A stretch of 5,450 nt of DNA, taken from Solirubrobacterales bacterium (lineage in GTDB: Bacteria > Actinomycetota > Thermoleophilia > Solirubrobacterales > Solirubrobacteraceae). Position numbers and translations under genes: made by a program. The notes below the pieces were generated by a model. That model was not told where the DNA came from. It saw nothing but the letters and a program-made list of their open reading frames with translations, and did no database searches. Every line of letters begins with the position of its first letter. Within the stretch, counting starts at the first letter, position 1. The stretch spans positions 1 through 5,450 of the forward strand of contig JACDAP010000397.1 in assembly GCA_013695395.1 (NCBI GenBank), written 5' to 3'. Below, piece after piece: positions 1 through 5,450 of this stretch.

Positions 1-908
1 GCCGCGACCGCTGCCGCGACCGCCTGCACGTGCCGCTGCAGCCGCACGAACGCGTACCCGCTCGAGGGACGGATGGCGCCCGCGGCGGCGCCGACCGCGG
101 CGATCCGCTCGCTGCGCACCGGCGGAAAGCTCCAGCTCGTCATCGCGAGGCTCCCGCGCTCCTCCCCCAAGACCGTGAACGCGTCGACGCCCCAGCACTC
201 GCCCAGGTAGCGACGGAGCGTCGCGCGGCGGACCGCCGGCGCAACCGGCCGCCGTCCCACGTGCGTGTCCTCCACCAGCGCGCGCGTCGGCGAGAAGGGC
301 AGCACGTAGACGAAGTGCAGCCCGTCCTCCTGGCTCACGCGGAAGTCCATGAGGCTCGCCACGCCAGGGTCGAACGCGGCCGTCGCGGTCTCCACCTCCT
401 GGCCGAGGAACGCCTGCCGCAGCTCCACCGCCCCGTCGGGCCGCCCGCGCAGCAGCGGCCCCGCCCCGCCCATCGCGTCCCACGCGCGTCGCCCGCGCAC
501 GCTGCCTGCGCTCGTGCTGACCTCCACGCCCCGTGCGTCCTCCCGCACCCCGGTCACCGTCACGCTGGTGCGCAGCTCACAGTTCGGCGCGGCTTCGAGC
601 TCGGCGAGCAGACGGTCGTAGAGCTCGCGGCTGCGCAGGTGGACGTAGCGGTGCCTGCGCCCGCGGGCCACGGTGCGAGCGGCGGGCGTCTCGACCGACC
701 AGGCCGGCCACGCGTGCCGGGCGAGGTCGGCGTGCGGGATCCCGCCCGTGTCCCAGAAGCACCAGGTCCGGTCGTCCGGCCAGTCCCCCCGGCGATCCAG
801 CACCAGGATCTGGTCTCGCACGCCCGCGCGCAGGAGCGCCGCAGCGAGCGAGAGCCCGGCGCAGCCGGCGCCGAGGACGATCAGGGGTTCCGGGGTCGTT
901 CTGCTCAC
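1..908 (-). CDS. crtY: Lycopene cyclase, CrtY family (3' end beyond window)
   Basis: Predicted FAD/NAD(P)-fold enzyme that cyclises the linear psi ends of lycopene to ionone rings, a membrane-associated step of carotenoid synthesis. The 302 visible residues show an N-terminal dinucleotide-binding strand-turn-helix, LIVLGAGCAGLSLA (residues 9-22, Gly13/15/18), ending in an acidic residue (Asp38). The lycopene-cyclase hallmark DDRTWCFW follows at 45-52. Further on are FDPGVASLMDFR (179-190), FVYVLPFSPTRALVEDTH (199-216) and RPSSGYAF (280-287). The EDT at 213-215 matches the conserved acidic motif considered catalytic in CrtY/CrtL enzymes. Family members are roughly 380-400 residues, so about 80-100 C-terminal residues are missing. 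The GTG at 908 is the only usable in-frame start before the potC stop, which lies in the same frame; only a weak AGG sits 4 nt upstream. It follows potC by 72 bp, so it may be read through from the transporter operon or have its own promoter. The family is clear; ring type (beta or epsilon, one or two ends) cannot be told. Confidence 0.88.
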   Translation of the reverse strand, partial: MSRTTPEPLIVLGAGCAGLSLAAALLRAGVRDQILVLDRRGDWPDDRTWCFWDTGGIPHADLARHAWPAWSVETPAARTVARGRRHRYVHLRSRELYDRLLAELEAAPNCELRTSVTVTGVREDARGVEVSTSAGSVRGRRAWDAMGGAGPLLRGRPDGAVELRQAFLGQEVETATAAFDPGVASLMDFRVSQEDGLHFVYVLPFSPTRALVEDTHVGRRPVAPAVRRATLRRYLGECWGVDAFTVLGEERGSLAMTSWSFPPVRSERIAAVGAAAGAIRPSSGYAFVRLQRHVQAVAAAVA

Positions 909-980
909 CTCACCTGCGGTACGGCCCCCGGGCCCGCTCGGCCCTCCTGGCGCGAGATCGCGACGCCGACGAGCGCGTGC
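909..980. other. potC-crtY intergenic gap
   Basis: 72 bp of very GC-rich DNA between the potC stop and the crtY GTG. It contains a 5-bp stem (GGGCC/GGCCC, 930-944, 5-nt loop) but no T run on either side, so I do not call a terminator. I see no convincing -35/-10 pair. A GGAGG at 943-947 on the minus strand lies 34 nt before the crtY start, too far to be its ribosome binding site. Whether crtY is co-transcribed with potADBC is undecided from sequence. Confidence 0.5.
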
Positions 981-1826
981 TCAGCGGGCCTGCAGCGGCT
1001 CGGTCGCCGTGGAGACCGAGCGATGCAAGAGGTTGGCGTCGCGCCGGGCGAGCCGCCGCTGGAGCATCACGTTGGCGCCCATCAGGAACAGCACCACGAG
1101 CAGCAGCATCGTCCCCAGCACGTTGACCTCGGCCGGCACGCCCTGGCGGGTGGCCCCGAAGATGAACAGCGGGAACGTCGTGGTCTGCCCCGCGTTGAAG
1201 CTCGTGATCACGTAGTCGTCGACCGAGATCGCCGCGGCCAGCAGCCCCGCCGCGGCCACGCCCGGGGCGATCATCGGCAGCGTGACCTTCCGGAAGGTCA
1301 CGAACTCGGTGGCGCCGAGATCCATCGCCGCCTCCTCGATGTGACGGTCCATCCCCTCGAGGCGCGCCTTCACCGTCACCACCACGTAGGAGATCGTGAA
1401 CATGACGTGGGCGATGAGGATCGTGACGAAGCCCGTCCCGATGTTCACGGTCAGGAACAGCGCGAGCAGCGCCGCGCCGAGGACGACCTCCGGCGTGGAG
1501 AGCGGGAGGAAGACGAGCATGTCCACCGCGCCCCGACCGCGGAAGGAGTAGCGGACCAGGGCGACCGCCATCAGCGTGCCGAGCGCCGTGGCGATGAGCG
1601 TGTCGAGCCCCGCGATCAGCAGTGAGTTCTTCAGCGCCTCGGCCAGGTCGGGGTTCGCGAACGGGTCGGCCCAGTGGCGCAGCGTGAAGCCCTGCCAGGT
1701 GAAGTTGAAGCGCCCCTGGTTGTCGTTGAACGAGAAGAGCGCGATCACGAAGATCGGCAGGAACAGGTAGAAGAGCGCAGCCACCGACCACGCGCCGAGC
1801 ACCCAGTGGCGCAGGCTGCGGCGCAT
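981..1826 (-). CDS. potC: Polyamine-type ABC transporter permease PotC
   Basis: Inner-membrane permease of the spermidine/putrescine-type importer, expected to pair with PotB to form the channel. The protein is 281 aa, normal for PotC. About six hydrophobic segments are visible, near residues 9-33, 67-91, 101-126, 133-152, 186-208 and 236-258. The cytoplasmic coupling loop that docks on the ATPase is a canonical EAA motif: EEAAMDLGA from 164 with Gly171, then FRKVTLP at 178-184. ISVDDYVITSF (200-210) is typical of PotC/PotI permeases. The C-terminus from about 261 is arginine-rich and polar, consistent with a cytoplasmic tail. The ATG at 1826 overlaps the potB TGA by one base (TGATG), and only a weak GGCGG-like ribosome site precedes it, so translation is probably coupled to potB. 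The DNA encoding the EAA loop contains a perfect 22-bp palindrome (1281-1302). Substrate specificity is not visible in this subunit. Confidence 0.95.
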   Translation of the reverse strand: MRRSLRHWVLGAWSVAALFYLFLPIFVIALFSFNDNQGRFNFTWQGFTLRHWADPFANPDLAEALKNSLLIAGLDTLIATALGTLMAVALVRYSFRGRGAVDMLVFLPLSTPEVVLGAALLALFLTVNIGTGFVTILIAHVMFTISYVVVTVKARLEGMDRHIEEAAMDLGATEFVTFRKVTLPMIAPGVAAAGLLAAAISVDDYVITSFNAGQTTTFPLFIFGATRQGVPAEVNVLGTMLLLVVLFLMGANVMLQRRLARRDANLLHRSVSTATEPLQAR

Positions 1827-2698
1827 CAGAGCGCCGCCTGCGTGAGGTTCCGCGCGCCGAGCAGCCGCGCGTAGATGAAGATCCCGATCAGGATGAAGCT
1901 CATCAGGATGAAGGAGAGCGCCGCGGCGGTCGGGTAGTCGAGGATCGTGATGAACTTCGACTGGATCACGTTGCCGATCATGAACTGGCGCGAGGTCCCG
2001 AGCAGCGCCGCGTTGACGAAGTCACCGCAGGCGGGGATGAAGGTGAGCAGCGAGCCGGCGAAGATCCCCGGCAGCGCGAGCGGCAGCGTCACCTTCCGGA
2101 AGGCGGTGATCGGGCTGGCGTAGAGGTCCTTCGCGGCCTCGATGAGCCGTCGGTCGATCTTCTCGAGCGAGACGTACAGCGGCAGCGCCATGAAGGGCAG
2201 GAAGTTGTACGTGATCCCCGCGATCACGGCCGTGCGCGTGGCCAGCAGCCGCCCGGTGTCGGAGACGAGCCCGACGTCGCGCAGCCGCGCGAGCACCCAG
2301 CCGTTGTCGGAGAGGATCAGCTGCCAGGCCACCGTCCGCAGCACGTAGGACATGAAGAACGGCAGGATGATCAGCAGCAGCATCAGGTTCCTGAAGCGCC
2401 CGGCCCGGTAGGCGGTGAAGTACGCGAGCGGGAAGGCGATGATCAGGCACAGGACCGTGGCCGTGGCCGCGTAGCCGAGCGAGCGCAGGAACTGCTCCTG
2501 GTACTCGCTGATCGCGTCCGTGTAGGTGCTGAACGCCCAGGTGAACGCGTACCCGGTGTCCGGGTTGCCGGTCTGCAGCGAGACGTTGGCCTGGTTGGCC
2601 AGCGGGATGATGAAGAACAGCGCGAGCCACAGCAGCCCGGGGCCGACGAACAGCCACGGCAAGAGCGACCGCCGCCGCGCCAGGGAGAGGCGCAGCAT
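1826..2698 (-). CDS. potB: Polyamine-type ABC transporter permease PotB
   Basis: First membrane subunit of the importer (PotB/PotH family), 290 aa, normal length. After a short basic N-terminus (RRR at 8-10), hydrophobic segments lie near 12-35, 72-97, 104-128, 155-177, 205-227 and 252-280. The cytoplasmic coupling loop reads EAAKDLYA (187-194), followed by FRKVTLPLALPG (200-211). The usual glycine of EAA-x3-G is Tyr193 here. LLGTSRQFMIGNVIQ in the C-terminal third matches PotB-type permeases. The ATG at 2698 is the most upstream start, because the frame is closed by a stop at 2723-2725. It begins 13 bp after potD. No good Shine-Dalgarno precedes it (GAGCCCCGCGCGCTG), which suggests translational coupling to potD or a start read without strong SD pairing. 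It ends in a one-base overlap with potC. PotB rather than another family-1 permease is inferred from order and similarity. Confidence 0.95.
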   Translation of the reverse strand: MLRLSLARRRSLLPWLFVGPGLLWLALFFIIPLANQANVSLQTGNPDTGYAFTWAFSTYTDAISEYQEQFLRSLGYAATATVLCLIIAFPLAYFTAYRAGRFRNLMLLLIILPFFMSYVLRTVAWQLILSDNGWVLARLRDVGLVSDTGRLLATRTAVIAGITYNFLPFMALPLYVSLEKIDRRLIEAAKDLYASPITAFRKVTLPLALPGIFAGSLLTFIPACGDFVNAALLGTSRQFMIGNVIQSKFITILDYPTAAALSFILMSFILIGIFIYARLLGARNLTQAAL

Positions 2699-2711
2699 CA
2701 GCGCGCGGGGC

Positions 2712-3932
2712 TCATGCGCCCGTCACCTTGGCCATCGCCTCCTGCATCTTCCGCTCGTCGCCGGAGGAGAGCTGCGGGTAGGCGAAGAGCTTCTTGCGCA
2801 CCTCCTCGGGCGGGAAGATCAGCTCGTTCTTCGCGAGCTCGGGGTCGCTCTTCTCGAGCAGCTCCTGCACCCCGATGACCGGCGGGATGTAGTTGACGAA
2901 CTCGGTGATCTTCGCCTGCACCTCGGGGTCGTAGACGTAGTTCATCATCGTCTCGGCCGCGTAGGGGTGCGCCGCGTCCTTCGGGATCATCATGTTGTCG
3001 GTGAAGAGCATCGCCCCCTCCTCCGGGTAGGCGAAGCGCAGGTCCGGGTTGTCGCTCTGGAGCTGGATGAGATCCCCCGAGTAGGCCAGCGCGATCCACA
3101 CGTTCCCCTTGGTGAGGTCGGTCGTGTAGTCGTTGCCGGTGAAGCGACGGAACTGGCCGGCCTGGTTGGCCTCGTCGATCTTGTCGATGGCCCCCAGGAT
3201 CTGGTCGAGCGTGGCCTTGCTGGCGTCGACCCCGTCGCCGAGCAGCACCGTGTTGGCCGAGTCGTAGGGCTCGGCGAGCATCGAGACGCGACCCTTGAAC
3301 TTCGGGTCGAAGAGGTCCTTGACGCTCGTGATCTCCCGGCCCGTCTTCGAGATGTCGTAGCCCAGGCCGATCGCCCCGGACTGCCAGGGCAGCGTGAAGT
3401 CGCGATTCGGGTCGTAGTTGATCGTCTGCAGGTTGTCGACCAGGTTCGACATGTTCGGCACGTTCTTCTTGTCGATCGCCTCGACGTAGCCGTCACGCAG
3501 CCAGCGGGCGGCCATGTAGTCGGTGAGCACGACGATGTCGCGGTCGATCGGCCGGCCGGAGCTGAGCTGCTGGCGGACCTTCCCGAAGAACTCGAAGTTG
3601 TCGTTGATCTCCTCGACGTACTTGACCTTGCCGCCGAACTCCTTGTTGAAGCTCTTGAGCACCTTCTTGTCGATGTAGAGCGGCCAGTTCGTGAAGGTCC
3701 AGTCGCCGATCGGGACCTTCGGGTGGTCGACGGCGGCGGCCGCCGCCTGCGCCGCGGTGGAGGAGGTCGTGGAGGTTCCCTCCACACCACCGCAGGCGGA
3801 CAGGAACGCGGGTAGGCCGGCGAGCGTCACCCCGGCCGCCCCGACGCGCCCCAGCATGTGGCGACGGGAGACCGGGTCTCCGTGCACGAGCTCGTCGAGG
3901 ATGTTCTGGATGGGGCGCTCTTCAGGCTTCAT
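2712..3932 (-). CDS. potD: Polyamine-type extracytoplasmic solute-binding lipoprotein PotD
   Basis: Binding protein that delivers substrate to PotBC, 406 aa. The N-terminus has a 21-residue charged leader, a twin-arginine element SRRHML (22-27), a hydrophobic stretch (30-43) and a lipobox LSAC with Cys47, so Tat export followed by lipid anchoring is likely. A Ser/Thr/Ala-rich linker (50-68) precedes the two-lobed PotD/PotF fold. By eye alignment to E. coli PotD, pocket residues Trp34, Tyr37, Tyr85 and Asp257 correspond to Trp83, Tyr86, Tyr139 and Asp312. Trp229 and Trp255 appear as Tyr284 and Phe310, and the Asp168/Glu171 region reads EPYDSAN (221-227), so the ligand may not be spermidine itself. 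The ATG at 3932 has a strong AAGGAG (3940-3945) 7 nt upstream, located inside potA, and the two genes overlap by 11 bp. Importer component is certain; polyamine as ligand is probable; a related cationic amine or amino-acid derivative is possible. Confidence 0.95.
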   Translation of the reverse strand: MKPEERPIQNILDELVHGDPVSRRHMLGRVGAAGVTLAGLPAFLSACGGVEGTSTTSSTAAQAAAAAVDHPKVPIGDWTFTNWPLYIDKKVLKSFNKEFGGKVKYVEEINDNFEFFGKVRQQLSSGRPIDRDIVVLTDYMAARWLRDGYVEAIDKKNVPNMSNLVDNLQTINYDPNRDFTLPWQSGAIGLGYDISKTGREITSVKDLFDPKFKGRVSMLAEPYDSANTVLLGDGVDASKATLDQILGAIDKIDEANQAGQFRRFTGNDYTTDLTKGNVWIALAYSGDLIQLQSDNPDLRFAYPEEGAMLFTDNMMIPKDAAHPYAAETMMNYVYDPEVQAKITEFVNYIPPVIGVQELLEKSDPELAKNELIFPPEEVRKKLFAYPQLSSGDERKMQEAMAKVTGA

Positions 3933-5088
3933 GGTGGGTCTCCTTGGCGACGACGAAGGTGTGGCGGGGCGGCCAGGCGAGCTGGACCTCGCTCCCTACG
4001 GTGAAGGCGTCGGGCTCGCCCTCGGTGTTCTGGACTACGACGGTGAGCTCCTCGCCTCCCTTGGTGCGGACGAGGTACTGGATCGAGACCCCGAGGAACG
4101 AGGCGACGACGATCGTGCCGCGCAGGAGGTTGGCGTCCTCCGGGGGCGCCACGCCGTCGCGCAGCAGCCGCACCTTCTCGGGGCGCACGCCGACCTGGAC
4201 CGCCTGACCGTCGTGCGGGCCGACACGGTCGGCCGGTGCCCGCAGGCGCGCGCCGTCGTGGGTCTCGAGCGTCACGAGCTCCCCGTCGCGCTCACCGAGG
4301 CGGGCGTCGACGAGGTTGGAGACGCCGAGGAAGTTCGCGACGAACGCGGTGCGGGGGCGCTCGTAGAGCTCGGCGGCGCCGCCGGCCTGCTCGATGCGCC
4401 CCTTGTGCATCACGGCGATCCGGTCAGCCATCGTCATGGCCTCCTCCTGATCGTGGGTCACGTGCACGAAGGTGATGCCGACGTCCTGCTGGATCCGCTT
4501 GAGCTCGATCTGGAGCTGCTTGCGCAACCGCAGGTCGAGGGCGCCGAGCGGCTCGTCGAGCAGGAGCGCACGCGGGCGGTTCACCAGGGCGCGGGCGAGC
4601 GCGACGCGTTGTTGCTGCCCGCCGGAGAGCTGCGCGGGCTTGCGCCCCGCCAGGGCCTCGAGCTGGACGAGCTCGAGCGTCTCCTGCACGCGCCGGGCGA
4701 TCTCCGCCTTGTCGAGCTTGCGGCGCTCGAGGCCGAAGGCGACGTTGCGCTCGACCGTGAGGTGGGGGAAGAGCGCGTAGGACTGGAAGACCGTGTTGAC
4801 GTCGCGCTTGTACGGCGGACGGTCGGTGACGTCCTCGCCGCCCAGGAGCACCCGGCCCTCGGTCGGGGCCTCGAAGCCGCCGATCATCCGCAGTGTCGTC
4901 GTCTTCCCGCAGCCCGACGGACCGAGCAGCGCGAAGAACGCGCCACGCTCGATCTCCAGGTCGAGGTCGTCCACGGCCGTGGTGCCGGCGAAGCGCTTGG
5001 AGACACCCTGGAGACAGATGTCGCTCTCGGCCGGGCCGAGGCCGGCCGGTTCGGTGCTCTCGCGTTGTGCTTGCTCTGCGTCCGTCAT
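3922..5088 (-). CDS. potA: Polyamine-type ABC transporter ATPase PotA
   Basis: Cytoplasmic ATPase that powers the importer, 388 aa, usual size for PotA. After a polar N-terminal extension of about 22 residues, the ABC domain has every catalytic element: Walker A GPSGCGKT (56-63), Q-loop Gln102 (VFQSYALFPH), signature LSGGQQQR (154-161), Walker B LLLDEP (175-180, Asp178/Glu179), D-loop GALD (182-185) and switch His212 (HVTHDQ). The C-terminal part (about 245-388) is a TOBE-type regulatory domain, with VGVRPEKVRLL and a final VQLAWPPRHTFVV strand as in PotA/PotG proteins. The ATG at 5088 has AAGGA (5093-5097) 4 nt upstream. It is the first gene of the transporter unit, 145 bp after the preceding oxidoreductase gene, and overlaps potD by 11 bp. 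MalK/UgpC-like ATPases share this architecture; the PotD-like and PotBC-like partners decide the assignment. No defects seen. Confidence 0.97.
   Translation of the reverse strand: MTDAEQAQRESTEPAGLGPAESDICLQGVSKRFAGTTAVDDLDLEIERGAFFALLGPSGCGKTTTLRMIGGFEAPTEGRVLLGGEDVTDRPPYKRDVNTVFQSYALFPHLTVERNVAFGLERRKLDKAEIARRVQETLELVQLEALAGRKPAQLSGGQQQRVALARALVNRPRALLLDEPLGALDLRLRKQLQIELKRIQQDVGITFVHVTHDQEEAMTMADRIAVMHKGRIEQAGGAAELYERPRTAFVANFLGVSNLVDARLGERDGELVTLETHDGARLRAPADRVGPHDGQAVQVGVRPEKVRLLRDGVAPPEDANLLRGTIVVASFLGVSIQYLVRTKGGEELTVVVQNTEGEPDAFTVGSEVQLAWPPRHTFVVAKETHHEA
3940..3945 (-). promoter_or_regulatory. Ribosome binding site of potD
   Basis: AAGGAG on the minus strand, 7 nt before the potD ATG and inside the last codons of potA. 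It is the strongest Shine-Dalgarno in the operon and fixes the potD start, which produces the 11-bp overlap with potA. A strong separate site suits the high copy number usually needed for a binding protein. Confidence 0.8.
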
Positions 5089-5092
5089 CGCA

Positions 5093-5097
5093 TCCTT
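5093..5097 (-). promoter_or_regulatory. Ribosome binding site of potA
   Basis: AAGGA on the minus strand, only 4 nt before the potA ATG. An out-of-frame ATG overlaps the site (AAGGATGCGATG), but it reads ATG-CGA-TGA and ends on the potA start itself. The ATG at 5088 is therefore the sensible start. Confidence 0.6.
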
Positions 5098-5107
5098 GGA
5101 GGTGGCT

Positions 5108-5136
5108 GGGGGCGCGCCCCCGGCGGCCTTGGGCCG
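5108..5136 (-). other. Two adjacent GC-rich hairpins in the probable potA leader
   Basis: A perfect 14-bp palindrome, GGGGGCGCGCCCCC (5108-5121), is followed two bases later by a 5-bp stem with 3-nt loop, CGGCC-TTG-GGCCG (5124-5136). The first lies 11 bp upstream of the potA ribosome binding site on the mRNA strand. There is no T run on either strand, so neither looks like an intrinsic terminator. They could modestly shape the potA leader, or simply reflect base composition. Confidence 0.4.
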
Positions 5137-5165
5137 ACACTACTCCCAGCCCACCACCTAGATGA
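5137..5165 (-). promoter_or_regulatory. Tentative weak promoter for potADBC
   Basis: On the minus strand TAGTGT (5137-5142) fits the loose TAnnnT pattern of actinobacterial -10 elements and would start transcription about 40 nt before potA. The hexamer at 17-bp spacing, TCATCT (5160-5165), does not resemble TTGACA. Recorded only because a promoter is expected somewhere in this gap if potA is not read through from the upstream gene. Confidence 0.2.
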
Positions 5166-5195
5166 CCGCCGATTCGTCGAGGACTGCGGGGTGGT

Positions 5196-5214
5196 GTGGG
5201 ACACCGTGTCCAAC
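5196..5214. promoter_or_regulatory. Dyad-symmetric candidate operator upstream of potA
   Basis: A perfect inverted repeat, GGACAC-C-GTGTCC (5199-5211), extends to 9-bp arms with one mismatch (5196-5214), centred about 117 bp before the potA start and about 30 bp after the stop of the preceding gene. The odd centre and half-site size fit an operator for a dimeric helix-turn-helix regulator of the TetR or GntR type, and it is in non-coding DNA. No regulator gene is present in the window, so the assignment is inference. Confidence 0.35.
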
Positions 5215-5233
5215 GGCGCCCTGATACGGGGCG

Positions 5234-5450
5234 TCAGCCGGTACGGCCCGAGAGCGCCTCCGCGGCACGGGCCAGACGCGAGCTGCGACCGGTCCGTGCC
5301 TCCCGCCGGTCGGCGGCCTGCATGAGGCCGTGAACCAGGCGCACGCCGCTCCAGCGCAGCGGCTCGGGCTCCCACCGGCGGCCGAACGGGCCGACCCACG
5401 GCAGCCGCGTCAGCTCGGTGTCGCGTTCCAGCACGAGGTCGCGGAGGGTG
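5234..5450 (-). CDS. C-terminus of a probable DAO-type FAD-dependent oxidoreductase (5' end beyond window)
   Basis: Only the last 71 codons and a TGA are present. The open frame runs off the right edge, so its start is not visible; internal GTG or ATG codons should not be taken as starts. The segment LTRLPWVG (13-20) followed by RRWEPEPLRWSGVRLV (24-39), then an Ala/Arg-rich helix ending AEALSGRTG, resembles from memory the tail of bacterial FAD-dependent oxidoreductases of the D-amino-acid oxidase/glycine oxidase superfamily, including enzymes near polyamine-type ABC operons. The FAD-binding Rossmann motif that would prove this lies outside the window. If correct, the enzyme may oxidise an amine or amino-acid derivative related to what PotABCD imports; that link rests on position alone. 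Its stop is 145 bp before potA, same strand, so co-transcription is possible but not shown. Confidence 0.55.
   Translation of the reverse strand, partial: TLRDLVLERDTELTRLPWVGPFGRRWEPEPLRWSGVRLVHGLMQAADRREARTGRSSRLARAAEALSGRTG

Noticed and set aside
930..944. GGGCC/GGCCC stem-loop between potC and crtY as a terminator
   Set aside because: Only 5 bp, no T run on either strand, and such stems are frequent at this base composition.
30..1625. Long plus-strand open frame of 531 codons antisense to crtY and potC
   Set aside because: High-GC shadow frame: composition dominated by Arg, His, Ala and Glu, no recognisable domain, and opposite to two well-supported genes.
2526..3815. Plus-strand open frame of 429 codons antisense to potB and potD
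   Set aside because: Leu/Val/Asp/Arg-rich sequence with no family features; mirror of the potD reading frame.
4971..4982. CCACGGCCGTGG palindrome within potA
   Set aside because: 12 bp, inside coding sequence, no second copy or regulatory context; expected at this GC content.
5085..5093. Two-codon upstream ORF (ATG CGA TGA) overlapping the potA start
   Set aside because: Its ATG is part of the ribosome binding site, so it cannot have its own properly spaced site; probably coincidence.
3691..5325. Plus-strand open frame of 544 codons antisense to potD and potA
   Set aside because: Same shadow effect; the opposite strand carries a complete set of ABC ATPase motifs.
5085..5399. Minus-strand open frame of 104 codons across the potA upstream gap
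   Set aside because: Overlaps the oxidoreductase tail and the potA start in another frame, is rich in Pro/Arg/Gly, and matches nothing recognisable.
1..5450. CRISPR arrays, tRNA/rRNA genes, insertion sequences, attachment sites
   Set aside because: No regularly spaced direct repeats, no tRNA-like cloverleaf, and no transposase or integrase motifs were seen; the window is almost fully occupied by the six genes.

Overview
The window is very GC-rich and densely packed, and every gene I can support lies on the minus strand. GC-loaded third positions, a twin-arginine lipoprotein as the solute-binding protein, and a single-chain CrtY-like lycopene cyclase suggest a high-GC actinomycete-type bacterium, possibly of the Thermoleophilia/Solirubrobacter kind. 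That taxonomic guess is inference only; there is no rRNA or other marker gene.

Layout in the direction of transcription (right to left): (1) 5450-5234, the last 71 codons of a probable DAO-type FAD-dependent oxidoreductase; (2) 5233-5089, a 145-bp intergenic region with a dyad-symmetric site, two GC-rich hairpins and the ribosome binding site of the next gene; (3) 5088-981, a complete polyamine-type ABC importer in the order ATPase (potA), lipoprotein binding protein (potD), permease (potB), permease (potC), with junctions of 11 bp overlap, 13 bp gap and 1 bp overlap, so almost certainly one transcription unit; (4) 980-909, a 72-bp gap; (5) 908-1, the first 302 codons of a lycopene cyclase (crtY family), cut by the window edge.

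PotD is expected to be lipid-anchored outside the membrane and to capture a cationic amine. PotB and PotC form the channel and PotA drives transport with ATP. If the upstream oxidoreductase is an amine oxidase, import and oxidation of the substrate would be neighbouring steps. The lycopene cyclase belongs to carotenoid synthesis and has no obvious biochemical link to the transporter.

I see no mobile element, CRISPR array, RNA gene or novel multi-gene system. The points most worth a second look are the altered ligand pocket of PotD, the dyad upstream of potA, a perfect 22-bp palindrome inside potC, and the amine transporter/carotenoid gene adjacency.
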